Origin: Siderastrea siderea
Taxonomy: Eukaryota; Cnidaria; Anthozoa; Scleractinia; Rhizangiidae
Reading direction: 5' to 3'
Length of the DNA stretch: 64,000 nt
NCBI GenBank assembly: GCA_964030785.1
Contig: OZ034975.1
Coordinates: 15,448,142 to 15,512,141, forward strand
Both the position numbers and the translations under genes were made by a program. Positions within the stretch are counted from its first letter, which is position 1. Every line of letters starts with the position of its first letter. The notes under the pieces are model-generated. The model was given only the letters and a program-made list of their open reading frames with translations, was not told the DNA's origin and did no database searches. Shown piece by piece: positions 57,601-59,795 of the stretch.

Positions 57601-58780
57601 TCTTTACCACACAGAAAATTAACCAAGGCCTTCGACTGGTGTTGGGTGAGATTGCTTATTCCATGAGTATTCACTCTTCCCAGTGCACTTTTCACGGCTT
57701 TATCAAAGACATCCTTCGAAAGAGAAATGCCCGCTGTTGTGAACTTCACTTCATTTAGTCAGCAAATTCTAACAAAGCACATGCACACTGAGCAAAAACG
57801 GGAAAAACTGGTTTCAAACCGGGCTGACTCATCCGTTTTGGTGGATGAGCGGCAAATCAAAGAAAGTCGAAGCGGCTCGCAGAGGTCTCTTCCTCTTCCC
57901 GACTTATCTAGGAAGATCGAAGGGCCTCTGCTCGCAGGGTAGGTTTGACGGATTTACAAGATAGTTTCGCCTTTTTTAGTGAATACCTCTTTGAAAAGGG
58001 TATTTAATACAGTTTGAAGGTGTCATTACGGCAGTATCTCTCTTTGAAAGGCTGTAAAGTGTTTGATTAAAGACGAAAATTTGTCTTTGAGGAGAGGTAG
58101 TTCAGTACTAATTGGTGGGGCATTTGAACGGCTTTTTTGCCCCGAGGGGAGGGAATTTGAACAAGCTGATCTTCAAAAGTTGAAATGCCCGGGGGGGGGG
58201 GGGGGGAGATGTTGAACTTTCGAATTGATCGGCGCATAAAGCTCTGGCTACCTATGATTATACCAAGTAAAAAACCACAACAATCATAGAGTTACTTTTC
58301 ATGGGAGCTTTAACGTACCACAGCTTCAGATGATAGAAGCCGTCTTTTCACAACTTGAGCCTGCAAAAATAGACAAAACGTTCCTCGTCACAAAACAATC
58401 TGCACCACAAATCACAAGTATAAAGCATAAATGAGTACCATAAGCCTACAATATACGTACAGCTGTACGATAAACTGGGTTGTCAAGAAAATCGCCCTTT
58501 TATACCGCCGGGGAGGAAATGGAAACATATAGCATCAAGCAAATTGATGCTCAAAAGGTTTCATCAGCATGGTCGTATTATATTTTAGGATTTCATCCAC
58601 AAATCCGAACATATTCGTCAAAACATCATTGCATAATGAGAGGGCTTGACTTGAGGTAGAAAAGGGTTGATTGCCATTAAAACGTGCAAAACAGGACAAC
58701 AACTATGACAATGGAAAGCTTACATGACGATTAAGAAGGCGACATCCACATCGTTGAATTAGGAGCGTGGTTATACTCAT
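15564..58780 (-). CDS. GFM1: Mitochondrial elongation factor G1 (19 exons visible, 3' part outside window)
   Basis: Mitochondrial translational GTPase that moves peptidyl-tRNA and mRNA through the mitoribosome during elongation. Exons in coding order (minus strand): 58780-58724, 58360-58319, 54061-53948, 53751-53677, 52881-52824, 51138-51050, 49501-49425, 48818-48780, 47957-47841, 47203-47130, 46063-45987, 45774-45694, 44885-44812, 43010-42935, 38885-38748, 38141-38040, 36384-36328, 16963-16874, 15611-15564. All junctions are GT-AG and in phase, totalling 1485 nt or 495 codons. Visible motifs: P-loop AHIDSGKT (46-53), RGITI (91-95), DTPGH (113-117), NKLD (167-170), GSAL (291-294); domain II from about 326; domain III start with FTREDPTF and [14 protein letters not shown]1 proteins run to about 750 residues, so domains III (rest), IV and V are missing here. 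[12 protein letters not shown] with NKLDRMGANP separates it from GFM2. The host intron 36327-16964 contains antisense genes. Confidence 0.95.
15701..15726 (+). repeat. tRNA-like 5' half (A-box) fragment
   Basis: GGCCTCGTAGCTCAGTCAGT matches a tRNA/SINE A-box region, but the sequence runs into poly-A and poly-G with no anticodon arm or B-box. Treated as a fragment, not a tRNA gene. Confidence 0.35.
16649..16810. mobile_element. 162-bp MULE-like MITE
   Basis: Tips TAGTCTGTTCCAGGCT and (inverted) TAGCCTGTCCCAGGCT. Flanks AACTGAAGG (16640-16648) and ATCTGAAGG (16811-16819), a 9-bp duplication with one mismatch. It ends 63 nt from GFM1 exon 18's donor end. Confidence 0.8.
16874..16963 (-). CDS. 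GFM1: GFM1 exon 18: domain III start
   Basis: Thirty codons: [20 protein letters not shown] then [10 protein letters not shown]. Follows exon 17 directly in the family sequence although 19.4 kb away. Acceptor TTTTTTAG, donor GTTGGT (the same donor type as exon 5). Confidence 0.94.
16964..17675. repeat. Intron with dispersed GTTAATTT motifs
   Basis: Around 17155-17600 the words GCGTTAATTTCC / GCGTTAATTTAAG recur irregularly on the plus strand. No coding signal. It looks like an eroded short-period repeat. Confidence 0.45.
17676..18152 (+). CDS. Two exon-like open segments, unknown product
   Basis: Segment A (17676-17817) follows TTTTTTCACAG and ends before GTGATA; segment B (17933-18152) follows CAATTTTTTCAG and ends before GTAAAC. 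Both stay open in the phase that joins them. A encodes a basic stretch beginning [21 protein letters not shown] encodes a Cys-containing stretch with [20 protein letters not shown] and [21 protein letters not shown] do not recognise a family. The end of B with its downstream flank recurs, broken, at 24515-24700 after GT61 copy 1. It could be a host gene fragment or part of a transposon. Confidence 0.4.
18082..18330 (+). repeat. Duplicated segment, intact copy (pairs with 24515-24700)
   Basis: From GGGCCCCCAATGGGTCCATG through to GTGAACAAAACTTTAT this matches 24515-24700, which lacks two internal blocks. It includes the end of exon-like segment B and its 3' flank. Confidence 0.75.
18801..18955 (+). 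repeat. Three tandem ~50-bp units
   Basis: Units of the form GCGAGCCAGTTGCCTGTAGT, TTGATTTCGCAAAAACAGTC, CTGCGTT start near 18803, 18856 and 18907. They diverge slightly. Confidence 0.7.
18985..19200 (+). repeat. ATTCAACTTCAACCCA repeat tract
   Basis: The words TTCATTCAAC, ATTCAACTTCAACCCAG and TATTCAACG recur about every 40-50 bp. An eroded minisatellite directly after the 50-bp tandem block. Confidence 0.6.
19281..19664. mobile_element. 384-bp MITE with TTAA duplication
   Basis: Tips AGGGGCATAGTCACG and inverted partner, flanked by TTAA at 19277-19280 and 19665-19668, as for piggyBac- or Kolobok-type insertion. Confidence 0.82.
20235..20613. repeat. G/C-rich inverted-repeat element
   Basis: Left GGGGGGACTCTGGATTCC with GGGGGGAGGTGCGAA pairs imperfectly with the right block CTTCGCACCTCCCC ... 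AATCCGGAGCACCCCC. The interior is rich in AAACCCC. Ends not exact; no duplication seen. Confidence 0.5.
20765..21119. repeat. MITE-like element with G runs
   Basis: ACCGTTAAAGCTCTAT near-matches inverted ATAGAGCTTTTACGGT at 21119. The interior holds two long G tracts (20785-20801, 21051-21066) and repeated GGGCTTAATA words. Confidence 0.6.
21458..22340 (+). repeat. Duplicated blocks upstream of GT61 copy 1
   Basis: Two interleaved direct duplications: 21458-21560 with 22227-22340 (AAATAAACATTTCAACGC) and 21851-21968 with 22120-22231 (GTCCGATATGGCGCACTGTC). They lie 0.3-1.1 kb upstream of the GT61 coding exon, where its promoter or first exon would be. Confidence 0.75.
22560..22604 (+). promoter_or_regulatory. 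3' splice site and 5' UTR of GT61 copy 1
   Basis: A pyrimidine-rich run ending TTTTCTTTTGTAG is followed by about 30 nt of leader before the ATG. The paralogue has the matching arrangement at 31594-31633 (CTTTCCCGTTTAG). I infer a non-coding first exon further upstream, not located. Confidence 0.5.
22605..24068 (+). CDS. GT61-family glycosyltransferase, copy 1
   Basis: A 487-residue type II membrane protein with one uninterrupted coding exon. Short basic cytosolic N-terminus, one membrane anchor at about residues 19-37 ([18 protein letters not shown]), a variable stem to about residue 100, then a lumenal GT61 (DUF563) domain. Domain landmarks: [14 protein letters not shown] (near 220), [10 protein letters not shown] (near 348), and [14 protein letters not shown] with [10 protein letters not shown] (near 405-430), where other GT61 enzymes have HGAGL-type motifs. 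EOGT and POMGNT2 of this family add GlcNAc in the secretory pathway; donor and acceptor are unknown here. An acceptor (TTTTCTTTTGTAG) just upstream suggests a 5' non-coding exon. Lies antisense inside the GFM1 intron; paralogue at 31634-33097. Confidence 0.88.
   Translation: MAGLRRRFVSAKIVKSSKFFILVAGFAVFFTNLYILKTWPSTKKTPKVWAIINEQKTRPGVTAYSTSLDTLTVKLKNLPWSATPTKRSAASNLALKPSLPRSLNRSCVPRVNEVQDGIVLFKNITIRPKLARAKVLETQLEHPQEEDEFFVLKKGFFTLYCDRDMDEAKGKLHKAKMRGALAPWVLAFEVTIPLFSRLQNVGQTFYGGHYLAIQRIEYANVYWTIIDLLDIYITTQILEVAPEKLNIILMDAHSPTSLDPFWSVVFNNLIKLGIDPMFKDSRGVVLENLVWRYPRVNSPLLDRNLQSFKHIQPFRRFVLKRFGIPTNKHSRNCSQHKIHVLVNFRRDYHTHPRNLEGIVDRKIANEKEILKEMNDSFPNIAITPVQLDTLHLKNQLELVATVDIFFGMHGCAHGFPIFMQPGGAVVEIFNVNADNWHMGKVASLSGHSYFPWVITDAKLYNSKTGSTTIPAGVVSELLRKAIQKICA
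24069..25490. other. GT61 copy 1 downstream region
   Basis: Begins with a fragment of the 33.1-33.6 kb repeat (TACGGCTCAACAGCCT), then the eroded duplicate at 24515-24700. Nothing else recognised up to the transposon TIR. Confidence 0.5.
24515..24700 (+). repeat. Duplicated segment, eroded copy
   Basis: Eroded copy of 18082-18330, with deletions that remove part of the coding-like stretch and its splice donor. It sits between direct repeats 24474-24513 and 25188-25227 (both contain GGCCTATTGCAAATTACGCT), so it may have inserted there or formed part of a tandem block. Confidence 0.7.
25491..25916 (+). repeat. Left terminal inverted repeat of ISL2EU-type element
   Basis: Pairs with 30648-31095. 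Shared blocks include the outer GATTGCAAATATGGCGGCG and the inner TTTTCCTCCCTCGCAATGTC. Small indels make the arms 426 and 448 bp. Confidence 0.9.
26071..27852 (+). pseudogene. THAP-domain DDE transposase, decayed
   Basis: Transposase of the ISL2EU-type element. Exon 1 (26071-26181) encodes [20 protein letters not shown] to PSVLK, the first half of a C2CH THAP DNA-binding zinc finger. Exon 2 starts at 26564 after TTTTCAG with [15 protein letters not shown] and completes it (RICSLHF). A coiled-coil-like segment ([17 protein letters not shown]) precedes a DDE_Tnp_4 catalytic domain: IDGTEIKC (first Asp), SVSDREI (second Asp), [12 protein letters not shown] (candidate Glu). Breaks: a MITE at the exon 1 donor, a frameshift at the A9 run 26779-26787, and in-frame stops after VIMADK, after VGSRS and after SLNQM. 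Not functional as read. Confidence 0.85.
26182..26471. mobile_element. 290-bp MITE at the THAP exon 1 splice donor
   Basis: TIRs GGGCCATTCCAGTTTATATC and (inverted) GGGCTATTCCATTTAATATC; 3-bp duplication AAG at 26179-26181 and 26472-26474. Removing one AAG plus the element restores AAG followed by GTGTGT, a normal splice donor in phase with exon 2. Contains a long G run (about 26430-26449). Superfamily not assigned. Confidence 0.85.
28067..29945 (-). CDS. YqaJ-type nuclease of ISL2EU element (last exon)
   Basis: About 625 residues open to a stop at 28067. The exon begins after TTTTGTTGTAG. Features in order: low-complexity N-terminus ([17 protein letters not shown]), a SWIM-type zinc motif (CTC then CNH), and a C-terminal YqaJ/lambda-exonuclease-like domain with [40 protein letters not shown] and [11 protein letters not shown]. 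The acidic/Lys/Gln residues of a PD-(D/E)XK site are all present. The family trims or resects DNA ends; in ISL2EU elements it is the accessory protein beside the transposase. An upstream exon lies at 30081-30142. No stop or frameshift, unlike the partner transposase. Confidence 0.85.
30081..30142 (-). CDS. Upstream exon of YqaJ gene (SAP-like helix pair)
   Basis: Reads [20 protein letters not shown] plus two bases, ending at GTAAGT. It joins the main exon in phase to give [13 protein letters not shown]. The [17 protein letters not shown] pattern resembles a SAP DNA-binding motif (weak). An in-frame stop just upstream supports the CGAGCAG acceptor. The first exon with the start codon was not found and may have been disturbed by the MITE at 30284-30427. 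Confidence 0.6.
30284..30427. mobile_element. 144-bp MITE with 8-bp duplication (hAT-like)
   Basis: Near-perfect foldback: CTCGGTGTAAGAACCTG pairs with CAGGTTCTTACACCGAG, outer ends GGGTTTACC and (inverted) GGCTTTACC. Flanked by GTTCGACG at 30276-30283 and 30428-30435. An 8-bp duplication fits hAT insertion, although the tips do not begin with CA. Nested in the ISL2EU-type element beyond the YqaJ gene. Confidence 0.82.
30648..31095 (-). repeat. Right terminal inverted repeat of ISL2EU-type element
   Basis: Inverted partner of 25491-25916. Both arms contain a conserved open stretch starting [11 protein letters not shown], which is a property of the TIR sequence and not evidence of a gene. Confidence 0.9.
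31634..33097 (+). CDS. GT61-family glycosyltransferase, copy 2
   Basis: Same length (487 residues) and architecture as the copy at 22605-24068. Catalytic landmarks are retained: [38 protein letters not shown] and [10 protein letters not shown]. The upstream acceptor is also conserved (CTTTCCCGTTTAG then GACGTAAATC), so the 5' UTR intron was duplicated too. By eye the first ~96 residues differ at roughly a third of positions, against under a tenth over the remaining ~390. The 3' flank is a degenerate tandem repeat. It lies about 540 bp beyond the right TIR of the ISL2EU-type transposon, antisense in the GFM1 intron. Confidence 0.88.
   Translation: MAGIRASCISAKRVKNTKFYIFVVGFAVFFTNLYVLKTWSKTKETPKVRENINEKKPMPGVSPNSTSLDTLTVKFKNLSSSVTPTSKSAASNLALNSSLPRSLNRSCVPRVNEVQDGIVLFKNITIRPKLARAKVLEKQLEHPQEEDEFFALKKGFFTLYCDRDMDEAKERLHKAKTRDALAPWVLAFEVTIPSLSRLQNVSQTFYGGHYLAIQRIEYANVYWTIIDLLDIYITTQILGVAPEKLNIVLMDAHSPTPLDPFWSVVFNNLIKLGIDPMFNDSSGVVLENLVWRYPRVNSPLLDRNLQSFKHIQPFRRFVLKRFGIPTKELSRNCSQHKIHVLVNFRRDYHSHPRNLDGTVDRKIANENDILKEMNDSFPNVTITAVQLDTLHLKNQLELVASADIFFGMHGCAHGFPIFMQPGGAVVEIFNFNAKNWHMGKVASLSGHSHVTWVITDAKLYNKTTRSTTIPAGVVSELLRKAIQKICA
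33098..33625 (+). repeat. ~150-bp degenerate tandem repeat after GT61 copy 2
   Basis: Words AAGTACTGCTCAACAG, TTTCATTTGAATGGTCACAC, GGATTTCATCCACAGA and AACCACCTTGTACAGCAT recur in order, about 3-4 units. The same words occur inside the MITEs at 37163-37300, 43053-43264 and 43511-43729, and near 58560, so it is probably expanded from that family. It likely forms the 3' UTR. Confidence 0.7.
33626..34438. other. Intron, nothing recognised
   Basis: AT-rich, with a short hairpin around GTTGCCATGGCAAC (33742). No exon signal found. Confidence 0.45.
34439..35881. mobile_element. hAT-like non-autonomous element (1.44 kb)
   Basis: Tips CAGAAACTCATAAGGAGTTG and (inverted) CAGAAACTCATAAGGACTTG; GAACCAC at 34432-34438 and 35882-35888. 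CAG tips with a 7-8-bp duplication suggest hAT. The interior has short open stretches on minus (34772-35104, 35447-35704) that I cannot assign to a transposase. Confidence 0.72.
35889..36327. other. Intron, nothing recognised
   Basis: Between the hAT-like element and GFM1 exon 17. No coding or repeat structure seen. Confidence 0.45.
36328..36384 (-). CDS. GFM1: GFM1 exon 17
   Basis: Nineteen codons, [19 protein letters not shown], between TTTTTTGCAG and GTAAAA. The VPDPVIS motif leads into domain III. Its donor opens a 19,364-nt intron that holds the GT61 genes. Confidence 0.95.
36385..37162. other. Intron, nothing beyond a short GAAAAGTGA repeat
   Basis: A few tandem GAAAAGTGA words near 36745-36775; otherwise unstructured AT-rich sequence. 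Confidence 0.45.
37163..37300. mobile_element. TTAA MITE (CCCTTTCACTCCC family), truncated
   Basis: TTAACCCTTTCACTCCCAAG on the left; the right end CTGAAAGGGTTG is short. Related to the copies at 43053-43264 and 43511-43729. Confidence 0.6.
37884..38007. mobile_element. 124-bp MITE beside GFM1 exon 16
   Basis: GCCCCAGTTGTTCA / TGAACAACTGGGGC tips; interior palindromes of CTATCCAGTGGATA and TTATCCGGTGGATAGC. It ends 32 nt from the exon 16 donor. A partial relative is at 63752-63808. Confidence 0.75.
38040..38141 (-). CDS. GFM1: GFM1 exon 16: domain II end
   Basis: Thirty-four codons: [20 protein letters not shown] then [23 protein letters not shown] is the final domain II strand. I chose the GTAACA donor after SVSM because exon 17 then continues the family sequence in phase. 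A MITE ends about 32 nt downstream. Confidence 0.9.
38748..38885 (-). CDS. GFM1: GFM1 exon 15: domain II
   Basis: Forty-six codons: [20 protein letters not shown] then [20 protein letters not shown] and HSDTME. Domain II barrel with the conserved YQG and NTRTGK strands. Phase 0 at both ends; donor GTAAAC. Confidence 0.97.
38991..39513. mobile_element. Foldback element with GTTCTTATAAAAAAA ends
   Basis: TACTCTTTTTTTATAAGAAC pairs with the right end GTTCTTATAAAAAAAGGAGT-GTA; a second copy of GTTCTTATAAAAAAGG lies just inside. Inner GAGGCTGAACCGAAACTGAA / TTTCAGTCTCAACGTTC fragments also pair. Duplication not clear. Confidence 0.6.
39601..40035. mobile_element. MITE with TAGCCCC/GGGGCTA tips
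   Basis: Left TAGCCCCCCCCCCAGGGGGG and CGGGGATGCTCCGCC pair with GGCGGAGCCTCCCCG and CCCCCCGGGGCTA on the right. Interior AAATTTTTAC-type AT-rich. Superfamily not assigned. Confidence 0.65.
40106..40400 (+). repeat. Eroded tandem/pogo-like fragment
   Basis: Begins TACAGCCAACTCTCGTTATA; repeats of TTCTTCCTCGGCAGAATTTC / TTCTTTGCCAAGGTTTC and CCTGCCCGTA recur about every 80-100 bp. No right TIR identified. Confidence 0.4.
40425..40785. mobile_element. 361-bp MITE with TAGGGTGC tips
   Basis: TAGGGTGCGTACTTTTGGGA pairs with TCCCAAAAGAATGCACCCTA; inner ATTCTGGAATAGGAATA / GGAATAAGAATAGCCAGAAT. hAT-like by tip style, but no duplication was found. Confidence 0.7.
41535..42032. mobile_element. MITE with ATACCG / CGGTAT tips, copy 1
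   Basis: Left ATACCGCATGTTTTCTCGAT, right ATCGAGAACATACGGTAT. Interior blocks GCGTTTATTTGAAACTGAAC and TTCAAATAAAC recur at 48099-48484. Confidence 0.65.
42490..42677. mobile_element. Foldback MITE, full copy of the 359-545 family
   Basis: TAGACTGCAAGTAGTCTCTA and TAGAGACTACTCGGAGTCTA tips; the core GCGCGCGAAATTTCGAGGAG pairs with its complement around a short loop. Confidence 0.75.
42935..43010 (-). CDS. GFM1: GFM1 exon 14: start of domain II
   Basis: Completes Asn, then [20 protein letters not shown] and [15 protein letters not shown] opens the OB-fold-like domain II. Acceptor GATTATAG, donor GTAAGA. Confidence 0.96.
43053..43264. mobile_element. CCCTTTCACTCC-family MITE
   Basis: Left AACCCTTTCACTCCTAAAG, right TAGGAGTGAAAAGGGTTT. 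Interior TTTCATTTGAATGGTAACAC matches the tandem repeat at 33.1-33.6 kb. Lies just upstream of exon 14's acceptor (43010). Confidence 0.65.
43515..43725. mobile_element. CCCTTTCACTCCC-family MITE, TTAA duplication
   Basis: CCCTTTCACTCCC tips inverted at both ends, flanked by TTAA (43511-43514, 43726-43729). Confidence 0.78.
43740..44720. repeat. Intron 13 repeat mixture
   Basis: Contains a G run (43786-43801) and scattered GGAATTTCCGAAATTT / AAATTTCGAAA words near 44030-44070 and 44490-44640, also near 42740-42890. Probably fragments of one inverted element; boundaries not resolved. Confidence 0.4.
44812..44885 (-). CDS. GFM1: GFM1 exon 13
   Basis: [20 protein letters not shown] then MDAE and two bases of Asn. 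The LLD-YLP-P-EV pattern marks the GTPase/domain II linker of EF-G. Donor GTAAGA. Confidence 0.95.
45014..45379. mobile_element. MITE with TAGGGAGCTTAAGCAA tips
   Basis: Left TAGGGAGCTTAAGCAAACAC + GACGGCGACGAC pairs with GTCGCCGTCGTCGTTGCTTA + ACCTCCCTA. GC-rich arms around an AT-rich core. Confidence 0.75.
45428..45540. repeat. Microsatellite of ACATGAYAT words
   Basis: Run of GACATGATATGACATGACAT-type units, switching strand sense near 45500 (CCATATCATGACATG), so it is also self-complementary. Confidence 0.75.
45694..45774 (-). CDS. GFM1: GFM1 exon 12: G5 motif
   Basis: Twenty-seven codons, [20 protein letters not shown] then [15 protein letters not shown] is the G5 region closing the nucleotide pocket. 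Phase 0 at both ends. Confidence 0.97.
45987..46063 (-). CDS. GFM1: GFM1 exon 11
   Basis: Completes Glu, then [20 protein letters not shown] and [13 protein letters not shown] is characteristic of EF-G1. Ends phase 0 at GTACGT. Confidence 0.95.
46800..46934 (-). repeat. tRNA-derived SINE head fragment
   Basis: Minus strand: GGGCTATGGTGGTGTACTGG, TGAGCGCGTTG (A-box region) and GGTTGTTTGAGACC (eroded B-box). Same head as the SINE at 63475-63749. Confidence 0.6.
47130..47203 (-). CDS. GFM1: GFM1 exon 10
   Basis: [20 protein letters not shown] then QELI and one base of Glu. RRQELIE matches the helical part of the G' insert. Acceptor CCCGCAG, donor GTACGT. Confidence 0.94.
47512..47827. mobile_element. 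316-bp PIF/Harbinger-type MITE at GFM1 exon 9 donor
   Basis: Tips GGCCCGTTTCAAACGTCGTG and (inverted) AGCCCGTTTCAAACGTCGTG; TTA at 47509-47511 and 47828-47830. The interior repeats GTAGCACGAC. Exon 9's GTGAGT donor starts at 47840. Confidence 0.82.
47841..47957 (-). CDS. GFM1: GFM1 exon 9
   Basis: [20 protein letters not shown] then [18 protein letters not shown] and part of Gly. This is the EF-G G' insert within the GTPase domain. Its GTGAGT donor lies 10 nt from the target duplication of the 316-bp MITE at 47512-47827. Confidence 0.96.
48099..48484. mobile_element. MITE with ATACTGTATTTTC tip, copy 2
   Basis: Shares CGCCGGGTCCACACGGTC and GTTTATTTGAAACTGAACCT blocks with 41535-42032. Right end is eroded (ACGCCAATATAGTAT). 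Confidence 0.6.
48780..48818 (-). CDS. GFM1: GFM1 exon 8 (39-nt micro-exon)
   Basis: One base completing Arg, then [12 protein letters not shown] and two bases of the next Arg. A very short exon, but phase and family sequence fit both neighbours exactly. Confidence 0.93.
48819..49424. other. Intron 7, nothing recognised
   Basis: AT-rich intron between GFM1 exons 8 and 7; no TIRs or coding seen. Confidence 0.45.
49425..49501 (-). CDS. GFM1: GFM1 exon 7: G4 motif
   Basis: [20 protein letters not shown] followed by INKLD plus two bases of Arg. NKLD is the guanine-specificity motif. Donor GTGGGT. Confidence 0.97.
49502..50051. other. Part of intron 6, nothing recognised
   Basis: No repeat ends or coding signal. 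The plus-strand CCCCCTCAACCCTCCCCCTG block (49742) is low complexity. Confidence 0.4.
50056..50706. mobile_element. 651-bp MITE with TTAA duplication
   Basis: Short imperfect tips GGTGATTCC / GGAATCCCC, flanked by TTAA at 50052-50055 and 50707-50710. Interior poly-T and GGGGTCAC words (50154, 50541) in the same orientation. Confidence 0.6.
51050..51138 (-). CDS. GFM1: GFM1 exon 6
   Basis: Completes Gly of DTPGH, then [20 protein letters not shown] and VLCAVGGVQ. The catalytic histidine after DTPG is present. Ends phase 0 at GTTTGT. Confidence 0.97.
51500..51735 (+). repeat. Tandem duplication, ~130-bp units
   Basis: TTTGAAATGCATTGGATGGT with TTGCTTATTTC at about 51569 recurs at about 51699, preceded by AATGAGTTGATTT / AACGAGTTGATTT and ACTAGTTTACCA. 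The upstream 51200-51300 is also dense in AATGCATT. Confidence 0.7.
52232..52632. mobile_element. 401-bp MITE with TTAA duplication
   Basis: GACGGATTCCGCACAACGTT and (inverted) GACGATTTCCGCTCAACGTT, both continuing CGAGCARTAAGT; TTAA at 52228-52231 and 52633-52636. Confidence 0.85.
52824..52881 (-). CDS. GFM1: GFM1 exon 5: G3 motif
   Basis: Codes [19 protein letters not shown] plus the first base of Gly. DTPG(H) is the G3/switch II motif, completed by exon 6. Donor GTTGGT; acceptor preceded by CCTTTAG. Confidence 0.96.
52882..53676. other. Intron 4, nothing recognised
   Basis: Contains a short G run (53523-53533) and no exon or TIR that I can support. Confidence 0.45.
53677..53751 (-). CDS. 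GFM1: GFM1 exon 4: switch I region
   Basis: Twenty-five codons, [19 protein letters not shown] then RGITIQ. This is the effector (G2, switch I) region with the invariant RGITI. Phase 0 at both ends, donor GTAAAA. Confidence 0.97.
53948..54061 (-). CDS. GFM1: GFM1 exon 3: P-loop of GTPase domain
   Basis: Thirty-eight codons, acceptor CCACAG and donor GTAAGTC. Contains [20 protein letters not shown], the G1 motif that binds GTP phosphates, followed by [13 protein letters not shown]. Unmistakable EF-G family sequence. Confidence 0.97.
54062..55010. other. Part of intron 2, nothing recognised
   Basis: No open coding frame, repeat array or inverted ends seen upstream of the element at 55011. Confidence 0.4.
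55011..55991. mobile_element. hAT-like element (981 bp)
   Basis: CAGTGCTCGAAATTAGCGGT at the left pairs with TAATTTCAAGCACTG at the right; inner GGTTGTCC / GGACAACC pairs. CCACTG at 55005-55010 and 55992-55997 is a 6-bp direct flank (hAT would give 8). No transposase domain. Confidence 0.68.
55998..56614. other. Part of intron 2, nothing recognised
   Basis: AT-rich sequence without recognised structure. Confidence 0.4.
56806..57941. mobile_element. MULE-like element carrying a helicase fragment
   Basis: Tips TACTCTGCGAGCAGAGGCCC and (inverted) TACCCTGCGAGCAGAGGCCC; flanks GCTTTGACG (56797-56805) and GGTTTGACG (57942-57950), 9 bp with one mismatch. The uninterrupted MITE copy at 4438-4920 shows the empty-site form. 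No transposase; the interior holds a RecQ-like coding fragment. Confidence 0.82.
57520..57749 (-). pseudogene. RecQ-like helicase N-terminal fragment
   Basis: Minus strand reads [49 protein letters not shown]: the Q-motif-like start and Walker A of a RecQ/DEAD-type helicase, with GRGKS where GTGKS is usual. Coding similarity stops after about 70 residues; no DExH box follows. Lies wholly inside the MULE at 56806-57941, so it is probably captured or a relic of a helicase-bearing transposon. Confidence 0.7.
58319..58360 (-). CDS. GFM1: GFM1 exon 2
   Basis: Fourteen codons ([14 protein letters not shown]) between a TTTTTGCAG acceptor and a GTACGT donor, phase 0 at both ends. It continues the basic, serine-rich presequence before the GTPase domain. 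Small exon, supported mainly by phase and splice sites. Confidence 0.75.
58724..58780 (-). CDS. GFM1: GFM1 exon 1: start and mitochondrial targeting peptide
   Basis: Nineteen codons beginning with ATG (58780-58778) and ending at a GTAAGC donor, phase 0. The peptide [19 protein letters not shown] is rich in Arg, Leu, Ser and Thr with no acidic residue, as expected for a mitochondrial presequence. It was chosen because it joins exon 2 in phase. An alternative upstream start cannot be excluded. Confidence 0.75.
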
Positions 58781-59185
58781 TTTTCCCCTTAAAACATGAC
58801 ATTCAGTGCTGTGGTATAACTTTCTGTACGATTTTTACCAGGCGCACGAGAACCGGCGTGCGCATGACGTTTTCCTAACTGATACTGCTGACCACATTGG
58901 CTCGTTTTTCCGCATCCGCAGAACTCCACAGATTGCTGGCGTCAAGGAAAAGCCAAGCATTTACAATTCTCCTTATTGAAGTTTTACAAAAGAATATGAC
59001 ATTTCTTTTTACTTTTTATCCAACCTCGTTCGCAGGGATTTTCCCTTTTTTTTAATTTGACAAGAGAAAAGCCATAGCCCTGGAAACGAGGTGGCTTTTT
59101 GTATTAAAAGTTCAAGCAAGCAAACCGTCTACGATCTCCTACCGGTATACGTTGGATCAATTGAGTGATCTAATCGGTTTGACAC
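58781..59185. promoter_or_regulatory. Presumed GFM1 promoter / 5' flank
   Basis: Immediately upstream of the GFM1 start codon on the minus strand. No TATA box at a convincing distance. A GC-richer stretch (58850-58935) with GCGCACGAGAACCGGCGTGC is the likeliest core. A foldback related to 61961-62001 (CAACCTCGTTCGCAGGG ... CCTGGAAACGAGG) occupies about 59022-59092. Confidence 0.35.
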
Positions 59186-59795
59186 ATAGAAAACTGAAAT
59201 TGAAAAGCAGAGACCGATACAACGTAGAATAAGAGAATTAGTTTTGTACTATATTTCGGCTGGCCAAACCAGCCTTCTTCAGGTACAATGGAGTTTACAT
59301 TGGCTATGTTTAAATTTATATGGTGATAATGGAATCTTACGAAATACCGGAAATACGTAAAACTAAATACAGGAAATATGTAAACAGTGTAAAATAAAAA
59401 ATTTAAAATATGCTAAGCTTAAAAATGACAATAAAATAGTAAAAGTAGAAAAACTAATAGGTTTCTTCGCGTATGTTAAGGCCATCGGGAACAAGTGTTC
59501 TGCCTTTTAAAATTAAAAAAGCTTCCCTGGCCTTACGGATTGAGTCTCGGTTGGAGAAGACTTTTTCGATGGGGATTAATTGTATGTCATTAGCAGTGTG
59601 GTTAGGCGAGGAGATGAAATGTTGTGCGGCTGTAGTGGGTTTAGATTTACTGTTAGGGTTATCTATGGTACGGCGGTGTTCATTAAATCGGTTTTTTAAA
59701 CGTCGTACCATAGATAACCCTAACAGTAAATAAGTACAAAACTAATTCTCTTATTCTACGTTGTATCGGTCTCTGCTTTTCAATTTCAGCTTTTT
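59186..59795 (-). mobile_element. Penelope-like element 3' fragment (GIY-YIG end)
   Basis: Minus strand encodes RRLKNRFNEHRRTIDNPNSK, TAAQHFISSPNHTANDIQLI, PIEKVFSNRDSIRKAREAFL, ILKGRTLVPDGLNIREETY and stop, the C-terminal part of a GIY-YIG endonuclease module as in Penelope-like elements. The 3' part includes TATTTCGGCTGGCCAAACCA. 59189-59250 and 59738-59793 are inverted copies, and 59651-59730 is a further hairpin (GGGTTATCTATGGTACG), typical of the rearranged ends of such elements. 5' truncated. Confidence 0.75.

Larger units (their letters stand above)
56618..58236. mobile_element. PIF/Harbinger-type MITE split by a MULE
   Basis: Same family as 4438-4920 (tips TGCACCCATCAATTCAAAAC and inverted TGCGCCGATCAATTCGAA); TAA at 56615-56617 and 58237-58239. 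Without the inserted MULE and its duplication it is about 474 bp, close to the 483-bp copy. Confidence 0.85.
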
